Source: Tenggerimyces flavus
GTDB taxonomy: Bacteria > Actinomycetota > Actinomycetes > Propionibacteriales > Actinopolymorphaceae
Assembly (NCBI RefSeq): GCF_016907715.1
Contig: NZ_JAFBCM010000001.1
Span: 8,223,420 to 8,287,419, forward strand
DNA: 64,000 nucleotides
Direction of reading: 5' to 3'
Shown: positions 43,548 through 52,039 of the stretch, one piece after another
Numbering within the stretch: position 1 is the first letter of the stretch
Layout: each line of letters starts with the position of its first letter
Program-made: the position numbers and the translations under genes
Notes under the pieces: model-generated
Seen by the model: the letters and a program-made list of their open reading frames with translations, nothing else
What the model was told of the DNA's origin: nothing
Databases searched by the model: none

Positions 43548-45458
43548 GTGACCAAGCAGGTGCTGCAGGTCGACCGTGTGATCATTCGCTTCGCCGGAGA
43601 CTCCGGTGACGGAATGCAGTTGACCGGTGACCGATTCACCCAGGAGACGGCGGCCTTCGGCAACGACCTCTCCACTTTGCCCAACTTCCCGGCGGAGATC
43701 CGCGCACCGGCTGGCACGTTGCCGGGCGTCTCCTCGTTCCAGATCCACTTCGCCGACCACGACATCCTCACGCCCGGCGACGCGCCGGACGTGCTGGTCG
43801 TGATGAACCCAGCCGCGCTCAAGGCCAACCTGCCGGACCTGCCGCGCGGCGCGACGATCATCGCCGACAGCGACGAGTTCACCAAGCGCAACCTCACGAA
43901 GGTGGGTTACGACGCGAACCCGCTCGAGGACGACTCGCTCGCGGCCTACCAGCTGCACTCGTTCGCGCTCACCTCGATGACGACCGAGGCGGTCAAGGAG
44001 TTCGGGCTGTCCCGCAAGGACGCGTCCCGGGCGAAGAACATGTACGCGCTGGGCATCGTGTCCTGGCTGTACAACAGGCCGACCGACTCGACGTTGTCGT
44101 TCCTGACCTCGAAGTTCGCGAAGGTGCCGGCGATCCGCGACGCCAACATCGCGGCGTTCCGGGCCGGGTGGAACTTCGGCGAGACCGCCGAGGCGTTCGC
44201 GGTGTCGTACCAGGTCAAGCCGGCCGAGATGAAGGCGGGAACGTACCGCAACATCTCCGGCAACCTGGCCTTGGCGTACGGGCTGATCGCGGGCACCCAA
44301 CGCGCCGGGCTGCCGCTGTTCCTGGGGTCGTATCCGATCACCCCGGCGAGCGACGTGCTGCACGAGCTCAGCCGGCACAAGTCGTTCGGTGTGACGACGT
44401 TCCAGGCCGAGGACGAGATCGCCGGCATCACCGCGGCGATCGGCGCCGCCTTCGGTGGCGCGGTCGGCGTCACGTCGACCTCCGGCCCGGGCATGGCACT
44501 GAAGGCGGAGTCGATCGGGCTCGCGGTGTCGCTCGAGCTGCCGTTGGTCATTGCCGACATCCAGCGCGCGGGACCGTCGACCGGCATGCCCACGAAGACC
44601 GAGCAGGCCGACCTGCTGATGGCGATGTACGGGCGCAACGGCGAGGCCCCGGTGCCGATCGTCGCGCCGCAGTCGCCGGCCGACTGCTTCGACGCGGCGA
44701 TCGAGGCAGTGCGGATCGCGGTCACGTACCGGACGCCGGTGATCATGCTGTCCGACGGCTACCTGGCGAACGGCTCGGAGCCGTGGCGGATCCCGAAGGT
44801 GGCGGAGCTGCCCGAGATCAAGGTCGAGTTTGCGACCGAGCCCAACCACGAGACCGAGACCGGCGAGCGGGTGTTCTGGCCGTACAAGCGCGACCCGGAG
44901 ACGCTGGCCCGTCCGTGGGCGGTGCCGGGGACCGCGGGCCTGGAGCACCGGATCGGCGGCATCGAGAAGGCCGACGGGCACGGCAACATCTCCTACGACC
45001 CGGACAACCACGACCTGATGATCCGCACGCGTCAAGCCAAGATTGACGCGATCGCTCGGACGATTCCTCCTCTGGAGGTGGACGATCCGACCAGCGACGC
45101 GCGGGTGCTCGTGCTGGGCTGGGGTTCGACGTACGGCCCGATCGGCGCGGCCTGCCGGGCGGTTCGCGAGCTCGGGACACCGGTCGCGCAGGCGCACCTG
45201 CGGCACCTCAACCCGTTGCCGCCGGACCTCGGCGAGGTCCTGAAGGCGTACGACCGGGTGCTGGTGCCGGAGATGAACCTGGGCCAGCTGTCGATGCTGC
45301 TGCGCGGCAGGTTCCTGGTCGACGTGGTCAGCTACAACCGGGTGCGAGGCATGCCGTTCACCAGCACCGAGCTGACGGCGGCGATCACCGACCTGGTGGG
45401 CTCGCTGGAGGACGCCGACGAGTCGGCGCCCGCGGAGCAGGAGATGCGCGTTCGATGA
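43548..45458 (+). CDS. korA: 2-oxoacid:ferredoxin oxidoreductase alpha subunit (2-oxoglutarate type)
   Basis: A 636-residue fused gamma-alpha subunit. The N-terminal gamma domain begins VDRVIIRFAGDSGDGMQLTG. The alpha domain contains GSYPITPASDVLHELSRH (TPP-proximal) and FQAEDEIAGITAAIGAAFGG. With KorB it decarboxylates a 2-oxoacid, probably 2-oxoglutarate, to the acyl-CoA and reduces ferredoxin. GTG 43548 is preferred as AGGAGG lies 11 bases upstream; ATG 43521 is possible. The stop overlaps the korB ATG (ATGA). Confidence 0.92.
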   Translation: MTKQVLQVDRVIIRFAGDSGDGMQLTGDRFTQETAAFGNDLSTLPNFPAEIRAPAGTLPGVSSFQIHFADHDILTPGDAPDVLVVMNPAALKANLPDLPRGATIIADSDEFTKRNLTKVGYDANPLEDDSLAAYQLHSFALTSMTTEAVKEFGLSRKDASRAKNMYALGIVSWLYNRPTDSTLSFLTSKFAKVPAIRDANIAAFRAGWNFGETAEAFAVSYQVKPAEMKAGTYRNISGNLALAYGLIAGTQRAGLPLFLGSYPITPASDVLHELSRHKSFGVTTFQAEDEIAGITAAIGAAFGGAVGVTSTSGPGMALKAESIGLAVSLELPLVIADIQRAGPSTGMPTKTEQADLLMAMYGRNGEAPVPIVAPQSPADCFDAAIEAVRIAVTYRTPVIMLSDGYLANGSEPWRIPKVAELPEIKVEFATEPNHETETGERVFWPYKRDPETLARPWAVPGTAGLEHRIGGIEKADGHGNISYDPDNHDLMIRTRQAKIDAIARTIPPLEVDDPTSDARVLVLGWGSTYGPIGAACRAVRELGTPVAQAHLRHLNPLPPDLGEVLKAYDRVLVPEMNLGQLSMLLRGRFLVDVVSYNRVRGMPFTSTELTAAITDLVGSLEDADESAPAEQEMRVR

Positions 45459-46522
45459 CCGACACTGTCAACCTCGGCTTGCCCTCGCTCACGGGTGTCC
45501 CGAAGGCCGATGCCCCGCAGACGCGGAAGGACTTCACCTCCGACCAGGAGGTGCGCTGGTGCCCGGGCTGCGGTGACTACGCGATCCTGGCGGCGATGCA
45601 GGGCTTCCTGCCGGAGCTGGGGGTGCGGCGCGAGAACGTCGTGTTCGTCTCCGGCATCGGCTGCTCGTCGCGGTTCCCGTACTACCTGAACACCTACGGC
45701 GTGCACGGTATCCACGGCCGAGCGCCGGCGATCGCGACCGGTCTGGCGACCTCGCGGCCGGACCTGTCGGTGTGGGTGATCACCGGTGACGGTGACGGCC
45801 TGTCGATCGGCGGCAACCACCTGATCCACGCGCTGCGGCGTAACGTGAATCTGAAGATCCTGCTGTTCAACAACCGGATCTACGGGCTGACGAAGGGCCA
45901 GTACTCGCCGACGTCCGAGCTGGGCAAGGTCACCAAGTCGACGCCGTTCGGCTCGCTGGACGCTCCGTTCAACCCGGTGTCGCTGGCACTGGGCGCCGAG
46001 GCGACGTTCGTGGCCCGGACGTTCGACACCGACCGTCAGCACCTCACCTCCGTGCTGCGCGCGGCGGTCTCCCACCGCGGCGCCTCGCTGGTGGAGATCT
46101 ACCAGAACTGCAACATCTACAACGACGGCGCCTTCGACCTGCTGAAGGACCGGGACACCTCGGCCGAGGCCGTGATCCGCCTCACCCACGGCGAGCCCAT
46201 CCGCTTCGGCGCCTCGAACGAGCACGGCGTGATCCGCGACCCATCGTCCGGCGCACTCCGCGTGGCCGAGGTCGCCGAGGTCGGCGAAGACGCGGTCCTG
46301 GTCCACGACGCGTACGCCGACGACCCCACCACAGCCTTCGGCCTCTCCCGCCTCTCCGACCCGCAAACCCTCAACCGCACCCCCGTCGGCATCTTCCGCC
46401 AGGTCGACCGCCCCACCTACGACGACCTCGCCCGCGACCAGCTCGAGCAAGCCACCGCCAAGAAGGGCCCCGGCGACCTAGGAGCCCTCTTGACCGGATC
46501 CGACACCTGGACCGTGAACTAG
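45455..46522 (+). CDS. korB: 2-oxoacid:ferredoxin oxidoreductase beta subunit
   Basis: A 355-residue TPP-binding subunit. The [4Fe-4S] and TPP features are seen in VRWCPGCGDYAIL, SGIGCSSRFPYYLNTYG with more cysteines, and the Mg-TPP motif ITGDGDGLSIGGNHLIHALR. It also has NRIYGLTKGQYSPTSELG, typical of actinobacterial KorB. It is coupled to korA by a 4-bp overlap. Reduced ferredoxin could feed the NuoEFG-less complex I encoded 3 kb away (inference from gene proximity). Confidence 0.93.
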   Translation: MTDTVNLGLPSLTGVPKADAPQTRKDFTSDQEVRWCPGCGDYAILAAMQGFLPELGVRRENVVFVSGIGCSSRFPYYLNTYGVHGIHGRAPAIATGLATSRPDLSVWVITGDGDGLSIGGNHLIHALRRNVNLKILLFNNRIYGLTKGQYSPTSELGKVTKSTPFGSLDAPFNPVSLALGAEATFVARTFDTDRQHLTSVLRAAVSHRGASLVEIYQNCNIYNDGAFDLLKDRDTSAEAVIRLTHGEPIRFGASNEHGVIRDPSSGALRVAEVAEVGEDAVLVHDAYADDPTTAFGLSRLSDPQTLNRTPVGIFRQVDRPTYDDLARDQLEQATAKKGPGDLGALLTGSDTWTVN

Positions 46523-46581
46523 CTACCACTGCCGATCGCGAGCCGGGCATGGGCTCCGACCTCTCCGGAAGGATGCTGCCC

Positions 46582-47292
46582 ATGGATCACGATGAGCTTG
46601 TTCGGAGGTTCGCGGCGTTGACGACGGCGCATGTCGCGGATGGGTGTGTGCGGGCTTCGGTTGCTGTGCGGTGTGGGCCGGCGGGGCTGCGGCCGGTCTC
46701 CGCTGGGGACAGGCTGGTCGGGCGGGTGTTGCCCGCGCGGCATGCGGGGAGTGTGGATGTCTTCCTGGAGGCGTTCGAGTCCGCCGAGCCTGGCGATGTG
46801 CTGGTGGCCGACAACGCCGGGCGTCTTGATGAGGCCTGCGTGGGCGACCTCGTCGTCGCCGACGCACGGGCGGCCGGCGTCTCCGGGGTGCTGATCTGGG
46901 GACTGCACCGCGACACCGCCGACGTCCAGGCGATCGGGCTGCCGGTGTTCAGCCTCGGCGCCGTGCCTACCGGACCGTTGCGGCTCGACCCACGAGCTGA
47001 CGATGCTCTCGAGGCGGCAACCGTGGGCGAGTGGACGGTAGGCCGCGACGACCTGGTGTTCGCCGACGACGATGGTGCGCTGTTCGTGCCGGCCGACCGG
47101 GCCGCGGACGTTCTCGACCTGGCCGAGACCATCCGCGACACCGAACACCGGCAGGCCGAACGGATCCGCACCGGCGAGGCGACGTTGCGCGAGCAGGTAC
47201 GGTTCACCGAGTTTCTCCAGCGCCGTAAGGACAATCCCAGCCTCACCCTGCGCGAACACCTCCGCGACGTCGGCGGCGCTATCGAGGTGTGA
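46582..47292 (+). CDS. RraA-like family protein
   Basis: A 236-residue RraA/4-hydroxy-4-methyl-2-oxoglutarate aldolase-fold protein. The active-site region reads GDLVVADARAAGVSGVLIWG followed by LHRDTADVQAIGLPVFS, retaining the Arg-Asp pair used for metal and substrate. Members are class II aldolases or RNase E inhibitors; without RNase E context an aldolase/decarboxylase role is more likely, but the substrate is unknown. ATG 46582 follows GGAAGG by 8 bases. The end overlaps the convergent monooxygenase by 14 bp. Confidence 0.8.
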   Translation: MDHDELVRRFAALTTAHVADGCVRASVAVRCGPAGLRPVSAGDRLVGRVLPARHAGSVDVFLEAFESAEPGDVLVADNAGRLDEACVGDLVVADARAAGVSGVLIWGLHRDTADVQAIGLPVFSLGAVPTGPLRLDPRADDALEAATVGEWTVGRDDLVFADDDGALFVPADRAADVLDLAETIRDTEHRQAERIRTGEATLREQVRFTEFLQRRKDNPSLTLREHLRDVGGAIEV

Positions 47293-48691
47293 CGCCGCTC
47301 AGGTAGTCCTCGACGTCGGCCGGCTCGTCGGTGACGAGACCGACGTACCCGTCCGGCCGCACCAGCACGATCGGCGCCTCGTAGACGTCCGTCACGTAGG
47401 TCGGCACGCCCACCGTGGTCGGCAACGGTGCGTGGGTGAGCAACGTCCACTCACCACCGCGGAACAGGTCGAACAGCCGGCCCTCCGCGATCACGCCGTC
47501 CGGCGCCCGGTCGCCCGCGCGCAGCGAGCCGACGTCGACGGCGTCGCGCGACAGCGGTCGGCCGCGGTACGACACGTCGAGCTGCCGAGTCTCCTCGCCG
47601 CGCTCATGCGCGTCCGCATCGCCGTCGGTGTACTTCTTCAGCAACGCCGCGCTGATCCCGAGCACCCGAGCGGCGTTCGGCAACCGCTCCCCCTCGTATG
47701 TCTCCACCAGGGCAGCCGGCGCGCCAGCCAGCACCGCGGCGAGCTTCCAGCCGAGGTTGAACCCGTCCTGCACGCCGGTGTTGAGACCCTGCCCACCGGT
47801 CGGCGGATGCACGTGCGCCGCGTCGCCGGCGAGGAACACGCGACCGACGTGGAAGCGTTCGGCCATCCGCACGTTCGGACGCCAAACCGACAACCAGGTA
47901 AGGTTTTCCAGACGCAGATCGGCGCGGCCGGAGTACTTGTCAAGACGCTCTTGCAGGTACGCGAGGTCCGGCTCCCCGATCTCCTCGGTCAGCGGTGTCG
48001 CGTACACGAACGACGACTCGCCCTTACCAGCAAGCGGAGTCAGCCCGACGCCGACCTGCGCGCCCGAACCGTCGCCGAACCAGTGCCCGACCGCGTGGTC
48101 GAGCCCCGGGATGTCGACATCGGCCAGCACCACCCGGATCGAGTCGTCCGTGTCGCCGAGGAACCCGACACCGAGTCCCTTGCGCACGACCGACCGCCCA
48201 CCGTCGGCGCCAACGAGGTAGCTCGCGCGGAGCTGCTCGTCCGCGCCGTCGCGCGCCACGGTCACCGCGACGCCGTCGCCGTCCTGCGCGAACGAGACCA
48301 CCTCGGTCCCGAGCTCCACGACACCACCGTGCTCGAGGAGCCGCTCGCGGAGGATCTCCTCGGTGCGGTCCTGCGGGACGAGCCAGGGGTTCGGGTACGG
48401 CACCTCGGCGGTCGGCTCGAGCCGCTCGTACTGCCCGACCTCCCCCACGAAGGTCCCGTCCTGGTACGCGCGCATGGCCGGCGGCAGCTGCCCGGACTCG
48501 AGGATCCGGTCGAGCACGCCGAGCCGGTCGAACACCTCCAGCGTCCGCGGCTGCAGCCCGTCGCCGCGCGAACCCACCGCGTACGAGGTCGCCCGGTCGA
48601 CGATCCGGAACGGCACCCCGCGGCGCGCCAGCTCGATCGCCACCGTGAGCCCGGTCGGGCCTGCCCCCGCGATCAGCACTGGATCGTTCAT
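47279..48691 (-). CDS. FAD-dependent aromatic monooxygenase (PHBH/rifampicin monooxygenase-like)
   Basis: A 470-residue class A flavoprotein hydroxylase. The FAD dinucleotide motif is LIAGAGPTGLTVAIELARRG (5-24), the DG motif YLVGADGGRSVVRK and the ribityl motif VFLAGDAAHVHPPTGGQGLN, followed by a C-terminal thioredoxin-like domain. It hydroxylates aromatic or polyketide-type substrates with NAD(P)H and O2. It is divergent from a TetR regulator with two operator palindromes between, so it is probably induced by its substrate, perhaps an antibiotic (inference). Confidence 0.9.
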   Translation of the reverse strand: MNDPVLIAGAGPTGLTVAIELARRGVPFRIVDRATSYAVGSRGDGLQPRTLEVFDRLGVLDRILESGQLPPAMRAYQDGTFVGEVGQYERLEPTAEVPYPNPWLVPQDRTEEILRERLLEHGGVVELGTEVVSFAQDGDGVAVTVARDGADEQLRASYLVGADGGRSVVRKGLGVGFLGDTDDSIRVVLADVDIPGLDHAVGHWFGDGSGAQVGVGLTPLAGKGESSFVYATPLTEEIGEPDLAYLQERLDKYSGRADLRLENLTWLSVWRPNVRMAERFHVGRVFLAGDAAHVHPPTGGQGLNTGVQDGFNLGWKLAAVLAGAPAALVETYEGERLPNAARVLGISAALLKKYTDGDADAHERGEETRQLDVSYRGRPLSRDAVDVGSLRAGDRAPDGVIAEGRLFDLFRGGEWTLLTHAPLPTTVGVPTYVTDVYEAPIVLVRPDGYVGLVTDEPADVEDYLSGVTPR

Positions 48692-48700
48692 GGTCCACTC

Positions 48701-48750
48701 CTTAACAACGTTAAGTCCAACGCTGTCGACATTGCCTTAACGCTGTTAAG
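48701..48750. promoter_or_regulatory. Paired TetR operators
   Basis: Two palindromes of the same form lie between the monooxygenase and tetR starts: CTTAACAACGTTAAG (48701-48715) and CTTAACGCTGTTAAG (48736-48750). The 6-bp half-site CTTAAC/GTTAAG is identical in both, and the centres are 35 bp apart. This is the expected site for TetR control of both genes. Confidence 0.82.
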
Positions 48751-48788
48751 GTGTCAACCAGCGGAATGCAAAGGAGAAGGAAAGGCCG

Positions 48789-49439
48789 ATGGCGCTGACC
48801 AAGCAGACCGTGGTGCGGACCGCGTTGGAGTTGCTCGACGAGGTCGGCCTCGACGGCCTGACGCTGCGCAAGCTCGCCGCGAAGCTGAACGTCCAGGCTC
48901 CGGCGCTGTACTGGCACTTCGCCAACAAGCAAGCCCTGCTGGACGAGATGGCGACGACGATGCTCGCCGACAGCCTGCGCACGATGGCGCCCCAGCAGGA
49001 CGAGCTGAGCTGGGAGACCTGGGCCCGCACGTACGGCAGCAGCTATCGCCGGATGCTGCTCGAACATCGCGACGGGGCGAAGATGTTCAGCGGGACGTAC
49101 CTCACCGACCGGTCGCTGTATGAGCCGATGGAGACGGTGATGGCGATGTTCGCGCGCGTCGCCAGCTCGATCGAGGAGGCCGTGATCGGGCTGACGACGA
49201 TCAACTCGTATGTCGTCGGCTTCGTGATCGAAGAGCAGGCGGTCTATCCCAAGCCAGGCGAGCGGAACGACCAGTACGACCCCACCGACCGCGCCCGCCG
49301 CGTCGGCGACGAGCTCCCGCTGACCCAAGCCGCCGGCGAGCATATGTTCAGCGACCCCGACCGCCGCTTCGCCCGGGGTTTGGACCTGATCATCCGCGGC
49401 ATGCAAGCCACCTACGAGCCGGCCCACAGCGCGGACTGA
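48789..49439 (+). CDS. TetR/AcrR family regulator (TetR_C tetracycline-repressor type)
   Basis: A 216-residue repressor. The HTH is LTLRKLAAKLNVQAPALYWH (about 26-45), followed by FANKQALLDEM. The longer C-terminal ligand domain with HRDGAKMFSGTYL and NSYVVGFVIEEQA matches the tetracycline-repressor-type C domain. ATG 48789 follows AGGAGAAGGAAAGG. It is divergent from the FAD monooxygenase and most likely binds the two CTTAAC palindromes between them. Confidence 0.9.
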   Translation: MALTKQTVVRTALELLDEVGLDGLTLRKLAAKLNVQAPALYWHFANKQALLDEMATTMLADSLRTMAPQQDELSWETWARTYGSSYRRMLLEHRDGAKMFSGTYLTDRSLYEPMETVMAMFARVASSIEEAVIGLTTINSYVVGFVIEEQAVYPKPGERNDQYDPTDRARRVGDELPLTQAAGEHMFSDPDRRFARGLDLIIRGMQATYEPAHSAD

Positions 49440-50031
49440 CGCACCCGCCGGTCGTCCACAGCTTGCGCGCACTTCCCTAGCCGAAACGGGGTTCCTGGCC
49501 ATGCTTGCCACGAGGTAAACCCCAGCCTGGATAGGGAAGTCGCCACCCCTGTGTAAACCAGATCGGTCGGCGGCGCGGGCGGTGTCGAGGCGGACCGGTG
49601 GTGCTTGATGTGGCGAGGCCTGTTGGGTCGGGGGCACCCTGGTCCGAACCTCCTCGAGCGAGGGGACCCTCCGCCCTTCGCGAAACTGTGGGGTTCTGGT
49701 CGCGACACGCCAGCGTGTCGCGACCAGAACCCCACAGTTTGATGCCACATGGTGGATGGGCCGGGCTATGGGACGAGGGGTCCCCTGACCCAAACCGCGG
49801 GGCCACGCTGGCTGTCGAGCCGACCCCGTGGTGCTGGCGTTGCGCAGGCTGACTGGGTCGGGGGCACCCTTGTCCGAACCTATGGGACCAGGGTGCCCCC
49901 GACCCAAACCACCGGCCACGATGGCGGTGGCGGGCAGCCGAGGGTGGGTGCGTGGGAGAGCCACAAGAAGAGCGCTCCGAGCCACTCCCTGCGATTCATC
50001 TGATGACCGGACGATGCCGTAGCCTGGCGGC
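49440..50031. repeat. 592-bp gene-free region of nested direct and inverted repeats
   Basis: No credible gene. It contains: a hairpin with ACTTCCCTA (49471-49479) and TAGGGAAGT (49532-49540) as outer arms; a perfect 28-bp inverted repeat with a 2-base loop (49683-49710 and 49713-49740); and four copies of a GGGTCGGGGGCACCC-type unit, two direct (49625-49645, 49855-49875) and two inverted (49771-49791 diverged, 49885-49905). The direct copies are part of related 60-bp stretches (49592-49651 and 49821-49881). Short open frames here change with the repeats and have no family resemblance. Confidence 0.8.
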
Positions 50032-50982
50032 ATGGCGGGTGGGCAGGCGATGGGTGAGGGCCAGCGCGGAATTCTGTTCGGCGTCGGCGCCTATGCGGCT
50101 TGGGGGCTCTTCCCGCTCTACTGGACCCTCCTCGAGCCCGCCACCGCGTTCGAGATCCTCGCCCACCGGATCGTGTGGTCGCTCGTCTTCGTCGCCGGAC
50201 TGCTCCTTGTCACCCGGCGCAACGGCTGGTGGACCGCCATGCGGGCGAGGCCGAGGACGGTCGCCTACCTCGCGATCGCGGCCGTGGTCATCGCGGTCAA
50301 CTGGTTCGTCTACATCTGGGCCGTCAACCACGGCCACGTCGTCCAGACCAGCCTCGGCTACTACATCAACCCGCTCGTCACCGTTCTGCTCGGCGTCGCC
50401 CTCCTCCGCGAACGGCTCAACAGGACCCAGTGGATCGCGATGGCCGTCGCCGGCGCCGCGGTGGTGCTGCTGACCGTCGACTACGGCAAACCGCCGTGGA
50501 TCTCGTTCTGCCTCGCGATCAGCTTCGCGATCTACGCCGTGTGCAAGAAGAAGGCGAATGCCGGCGCCATCGAGAGCCTCACGGTCGAGACCGCCGTCCT
50601 GATGCCCGTCGCGCTCGGCTACATCGTCTTCCTGCACGCCACCAGCCAGGCCACGTTCGGGCACCAAGGCATCGGCAAGGCGCTCCTGCTCATGTCCGCG
50701 GGCGTCATCACCGCGATTCCCCTCCTGCTCTTCGCCGGCGCCGCGACCAGAACGAGCATGGTCACGCTGGGCCTGCTGCAGTACCTCGCCCCGACGATTC
50801 AGCTGGTGATCGGCGTCGCGCTCTTCCACGAGCCGATGCCGCCGACACGACTCGCCGGTTTCGCGATCGTCTGGCTCGCGCTCGCGATCTTCACCTGGGA
50901 CGGCTTGGCTCGCCGGCGGGCTTCAAGGCGAGCACCTGCCGGGCCATCGTCAGGAACAACTCCCGTCGTCGAGCAAGGGTGA
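50032..50982 (+). CDS. rarD: EamA family transporter RarD
   Basis: A 316-residue ten-helix EamA (drug/metabolite) transporter with the RarD signatures GVGAYAAWGLFPLYW, EILAHRIVWS and NHGHVVQTSLGYYINPL. RarD-type proteins are linked to chloramphenicol sensitivity in other bacteria, but the natural substrate is unclear. ATG 50032 is used; MGEGQRG at 50050 is a close alternative. The basic/Pro C-terminal tail is encoded where the gene overlaps the next, convergent gene by 92 bp. Confidence 0.92.
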   Translation: MAGGQAMGEGQRGILFGVGAYAAWGLFPLYWTLLEPATAFEILAHRIVWSLVFVAGLLLVTRRNGWWTAMRARPRTVAYLAIAAVVIAVNWFVYIWAVNHGHVVQTSLGYYINPLVTVLLGVALLRERLNRTQWIAMAVAGAAVVLLTVDYGKPPWISFCLAISFAIYAVCKKKANAGAIESLTVETAVLMPVALGYIVFLHATSQATFGHQGIGKALLLMSAGVITAIPLLLFAGAATRTSMVTLGLLQYLAPTIQLVIGVALFHEPMPPTRLAGFAIVWLALAIFTWDGLARRRASRRAPAGPSSGTTPVVEQG

Positions 50983-51697
50983 TCGGTCCCCACAACGACC
51001 GTTCCAACCCCGCGATCGCCGGGCTCATCGCGAAGCGCGCGACCCAGCGGTGCAGCCACTTCGGGTTCGGGCAATAGCGTCCCTCGGCGGCGAACCAGGC
51101 GACCAGCGTGTGCCGCAGCACCTTCCCCAACAGCTCGTGGAACAGCAGCCCATCGCCGCGCGAGGCACAGTCGCCGAGGTCGTGGTCGTACGACGACAGC
51201 TCGGCCGCGACCATCGTCAGCGACCGCGTCACCAGCTCCTCGGGGAACGTGGTCAGTTTGTCACGAATTGCCCCGGCTACCCCGTTCGTGTCCGCGAGCA
51301 GAGTCCCGTACACGAACCCCGAGACGGCGTACAGCGGCATCGGGAACGCCGCCTCCTCCCAGCCCCAGCCCTGCCGTACGTCGGAGACCCAGCTCTCGAA
51401 CGTCCGACGCGTCCGGTGCGCCACCTCGACCCGCTGTCCCTCGACCCAGAACCGGTCGAGCACGTACCCCGGCTGGTAGTCGAAGCTCGTCGGCCGCCGC
51501 TGGGAGTCGTTCAGCTCCCGCACCGGCCGGCCACGCAGCCGCGGCGCCTCGTCTCGGTCCCAGACGATGACCAGGTCCAACGCCGACGTGGTGGTGTAGC
51601 CGGCCACGACCGAACCGTGGCCGTACGCGAAGGACAGGCCGCCGAGCGCCCGGTACGCGGGTATGACCCGCTGGGCGATCTCGAGGGTTCTGTCCAC
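50891..51697 (-). CDS. Nucleotidyltransferase-like protein of unknown function
   Basis: A 268-residue protein with a recognisable but reduced nucleotidyltransferase core: FAYGHGSVVAGYTTTSALDL followed by VIVWDRDEAP, where the G-S and a single acidic pair stand in place of the usual GS-DxD. The rest is helical with many Trp and Arg. I do not recognise a specific family beyond DUF4037-like proteins. GTG 51697 is chosen; GTG 51733 would add 12 residues. Its 3' end overlaps rarD by 92 bp, an unusually long antisense overlap. Confidence 0.6.
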   Translation of the reverse strand: MDRTLEIAQRVIPAYRALGGLSFAYGHGSVVAGYTTTSALDLVIVWDRDEAPRLRGRPVRELNDSQRRPTSFDYQPGYVLDRFWVEGQRVEVAHRTRRTFESWVSDVRQGWGWEEAAFPMPLYAVSGFVYGTLLADTNGVAGAIRDKLTTFPEELVTRSLTMVAAELSSYDHDLGDCASRGDGLLFHELLGKVLRHTLVAWFAAEGRYCPNPKWLHRWVARFAMSPAIAGLERSLWGPITLARRRELFLTMARQVLALKPAGEPSRPR

Positions 51698-52039
51698 CCT
51701 CCCACTCTCGCCTATTCGAATGCTTCCGCGCACGCTCGCCTACCATCCGGTTGCGACCAGCAGCGGCTACCGACACGGCTGGTCGAGGGAAAGTGGCCCA
51801 TATGTACCGTACGCCCGGCTTAGGACGACACTGACCGGGGGGAAAGATCAGCAGGCCGTGACCGGCCACCAGCGCTCCGCGACAGCGCGAGCCGTTAAAG
51901 CCGCGTTTGACGAGGCGGTCCGCTGCGCGACAGCCCATGGACACCGTACGTTCAGATTGCGTCTCCGCCGCGATCGAATTCCGGGCCTAGCGTCACGGCC
52001 GAGCCCGTTCTCCCCGCGTTGACCAGGAGTAGCTAGCCG
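51698..52039. other. Divergent intergenic region upstream of phoX
   Basis: These 342 bp separate the nucleotidyltransferase-like and PhoX starts. I see AGGAG 8 bases ahead of the PhoX ATG. I see no tandem PHO-box repeats, no tRNA and no convincing small gene. A TTCGAAT palindrome-like stretch at about 51715 is the only other notable feature. Confidence 0.5.

Noticed and set aside
49477-50003. Short open frames in the repeat region after tetR
   Set aside because: They exist on both strands through the inverted repeats, have no ribosome sites and match no family.
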